The notes beneath the pieces were generated by a model. It searched no databases. It saw only the letters and a program-made list of their open reading frames with translations, and had not been told where the DNA came from. DNA of 7,039 nt, from positions 1 to 7,039 of the forward strand of contig JBKPBQ010000465.1 of NCBI GenBank assembly GCA_046726955.1, given 5' to 3'. The number at the start of each line of letters is the position of its first letter. Position 1 is the stretch's first letter. A program made the translations under genes and the position numbers. Positions 6,354-7,039 of this stretch are shown one piece after another. The DNA comes from CAVPGH01 sp046726955 (GTDB lineage: Bacteria; Acidobacteriota; Vicinamibacteria; Fen-336).

Positions 6354-7013
6354 GGATCTCGGCGGTGACGCTGAGCCCGCGGGCGAGCGACTCGTCGCCC
6401 GTCACGGCATCCTCGCGATCCTCGTCCACCTCGACTCTGCCGTTCCATCGCGTGTAGAAGCGGCGGAATCCTTCCACCGCTTCGAAGTCGGCGCGGCGCA
6501 CGAGCAGCGCCGCCCCCGTGACCGCCTGGAGGTCGCGCTCCTCGCTGGCCGCGGGGTGGTCCGCGGGAAGGAACTCGCAGCGGTGGCGCGGGGCCGCGCC
6601 CTCTCCGAACACGATGCCGGCGGGATGCGGCCGCCGGGAAAGAGGAGCTTGCTGCCCACGGCGGCGATACTCTCTTCGCGGTCGATCGTTTCGACGACGG
6701 CCGAGACGAACCCTCGTGTCGGCACCATGTCGTTGTTGACGAAGAAGAGCAGCTCGCCCACGGCCGCCGCCGCTCCCTGGTTGCAGCCGCCCGCGAAGTT
6801 CTGGTTCACGGGGAGCGACACCACGCGATGCCCGGCTGCGAGCTCTGCGAGGACGTCCGCGGTGTCGTCGGTCGAGGCGTTGTCCACGAGGACGACCTCG
6901 ACCTCCGGCTCGCCGGGCAGGACCTCGCGCAGGGCGAGCAGGAAGACTCGCGTGTAGACGCTGGAGTTGAAGAGCGGGACGACGAGGCTCGTCCGCGGGC
7001 GCCGCTCAGGCAT
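5746..7013 (-). pseudogene. Family-2 glycosyltransferase with C-terminal Ig-like domain(s), reading frame broken at three sites
   Basis: From ATG at 7013 the first 130 codons give a clear GT-A fold family-2 glycosyltransferase: SLVVPLFN (9-16), VVLVDNASTDDT (40-51), NQNFAGGCNQGAAAAVGE (70-87) and FFVNNDMVP (91-98), whose NND is the DxD-like metal/sugar-nucleotide site. After codon 130 (6624) the protein-like reading moves to another frame (AGIVFGEGAAPRH, then QAVTGAALLVRRADFEAVEG), returns to the first frame near 6354 (ITLWGRWSEE), and shifts again at 5945-5947 before ending at TGA 5746-5748. Unrepaired, the first frame stops at 6402-6404. The span of 1268 bases is one short of a multiple of three. 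The acceptor region after residue 200 looks short and poorly conserved. The final stop overlaps the M28 start (ATGA), which supports this frame as the true C-terminus. It is either a decayed gene or one with indel errors in the assembly; no Shine-Dalgarno is seen before 7013. Confidence 0.7.
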
Positions 7014-7028
7014 CGGCCGGGAGCACGC

Positions 7029-7037
7029 TGGTAGAAT
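7029..7037 (+). promoter_or_regulatory. Candidate extended -10 promoter for a plus-strand gene beyond the right edge
   Basis: TGG TAGAAT fits the extended -10 pattern TGN-TAnnnT, five of six bases of the hexamer agreeing with TATAAT. It lies 16 bases outside the start codon of the minus-strand glycosyltransferase gene and points out of the window, as expected for a divergent gene. The start site and the gene itself are not in the window, and no -35 is evident because the upstream bases lie in the glycosyltransferase coding region. Confidence 0.4.
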
Positions 7038-7039
7038 CC

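Noticed and set aside
5940..6630. Programmed ribosomal frameshifting in the glycosyltransferase gene
   Set aside because: No X-XXY-YYZ slippery heptamer lies in frame at the shift points, and three shifts in mixed directions would be needed. Indels at C runs are simpler.
1..7039. Mobile elements, CRISPR arrays, tRNA and rRNA genes
   Set aside because: No spaced direct repeats, terminal inverted repeats with a transposase, or tRNA/rRNA-like sequence was recognised on either strand by eye.

Overview
The window is about 7 kb of very GC-rich bacterial DNA with tightly packed genes, short intergenic gaps, strong G/C preference at third codon positions and several secreted or membrane proteins. 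The content (a MauG/CCP-type di-heme cytochrome, a secreted PA-M28 peptidase, a DinB-family protein, a glycosyltransferase carrying Ig-like domains) and base composition would fit an environmental Acidobacteriota-like or similar GC-rich lineage. That placement is an inference; the window holds no rRNA or other phylogenetic marker. I saw no tRNA, rRNA, CRISPR array, insertion sequence or origin.

Layout. Positions 1354 to 1 (minus strand, running off the left edge) encode a membrane-anchored di-heme cytochrome c peroxidase. Its C-terminus continues through an Ala/Pro linker into what looks like the first turn of a right-handed parallel beta-helix domain. A 121-bp divergent intergenic region separates it from a secreted protein of unknown function at 1476-2393 (plus). 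A perfect 9-bp hairpin plus T6 follows. This compact terminator also overlaps a candidate extended -10 element and the Shine-Dalgarno of the next gene, a DinB/YfiT-like metal-binding protein (2452-2955). Its stop codon overlaps by one base the GTG start of a 12-TM MFS transporter of the MosC/YbjJ type (2955-4115). The MFS gene converges tail-to-tail, with a 7-bp overlap, on a secreted PA-domain M28 zinc aminopeptidase (4109-5749, minus).

The M28 start overlaps (ATGA) the stop of a gene that fills the rest of the window (7013 to 5746, minus). That gene is a family-2 glycosyltransferase domain followed by one or two Ig-like beta-sandwich domains, and its reading frame is broken in three places, each at a run of C. 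A candidate extended -10 promoter for a divergent plus-strand gene sits at the right edge.

The genes do not form one obvious pathway. The clear transcription units are dinB-like + MFS (plus strand) and broken glycosyltransferase + M28 peptidase (minus strand). The most unusual items are the cytochrome-peroxidase/beta-helix fusion, the promoter-terminator-ribosome-site overlay in front of the dinB-like gene, and the three-way frame-broken glycosyltransferase/Ig-like gene.
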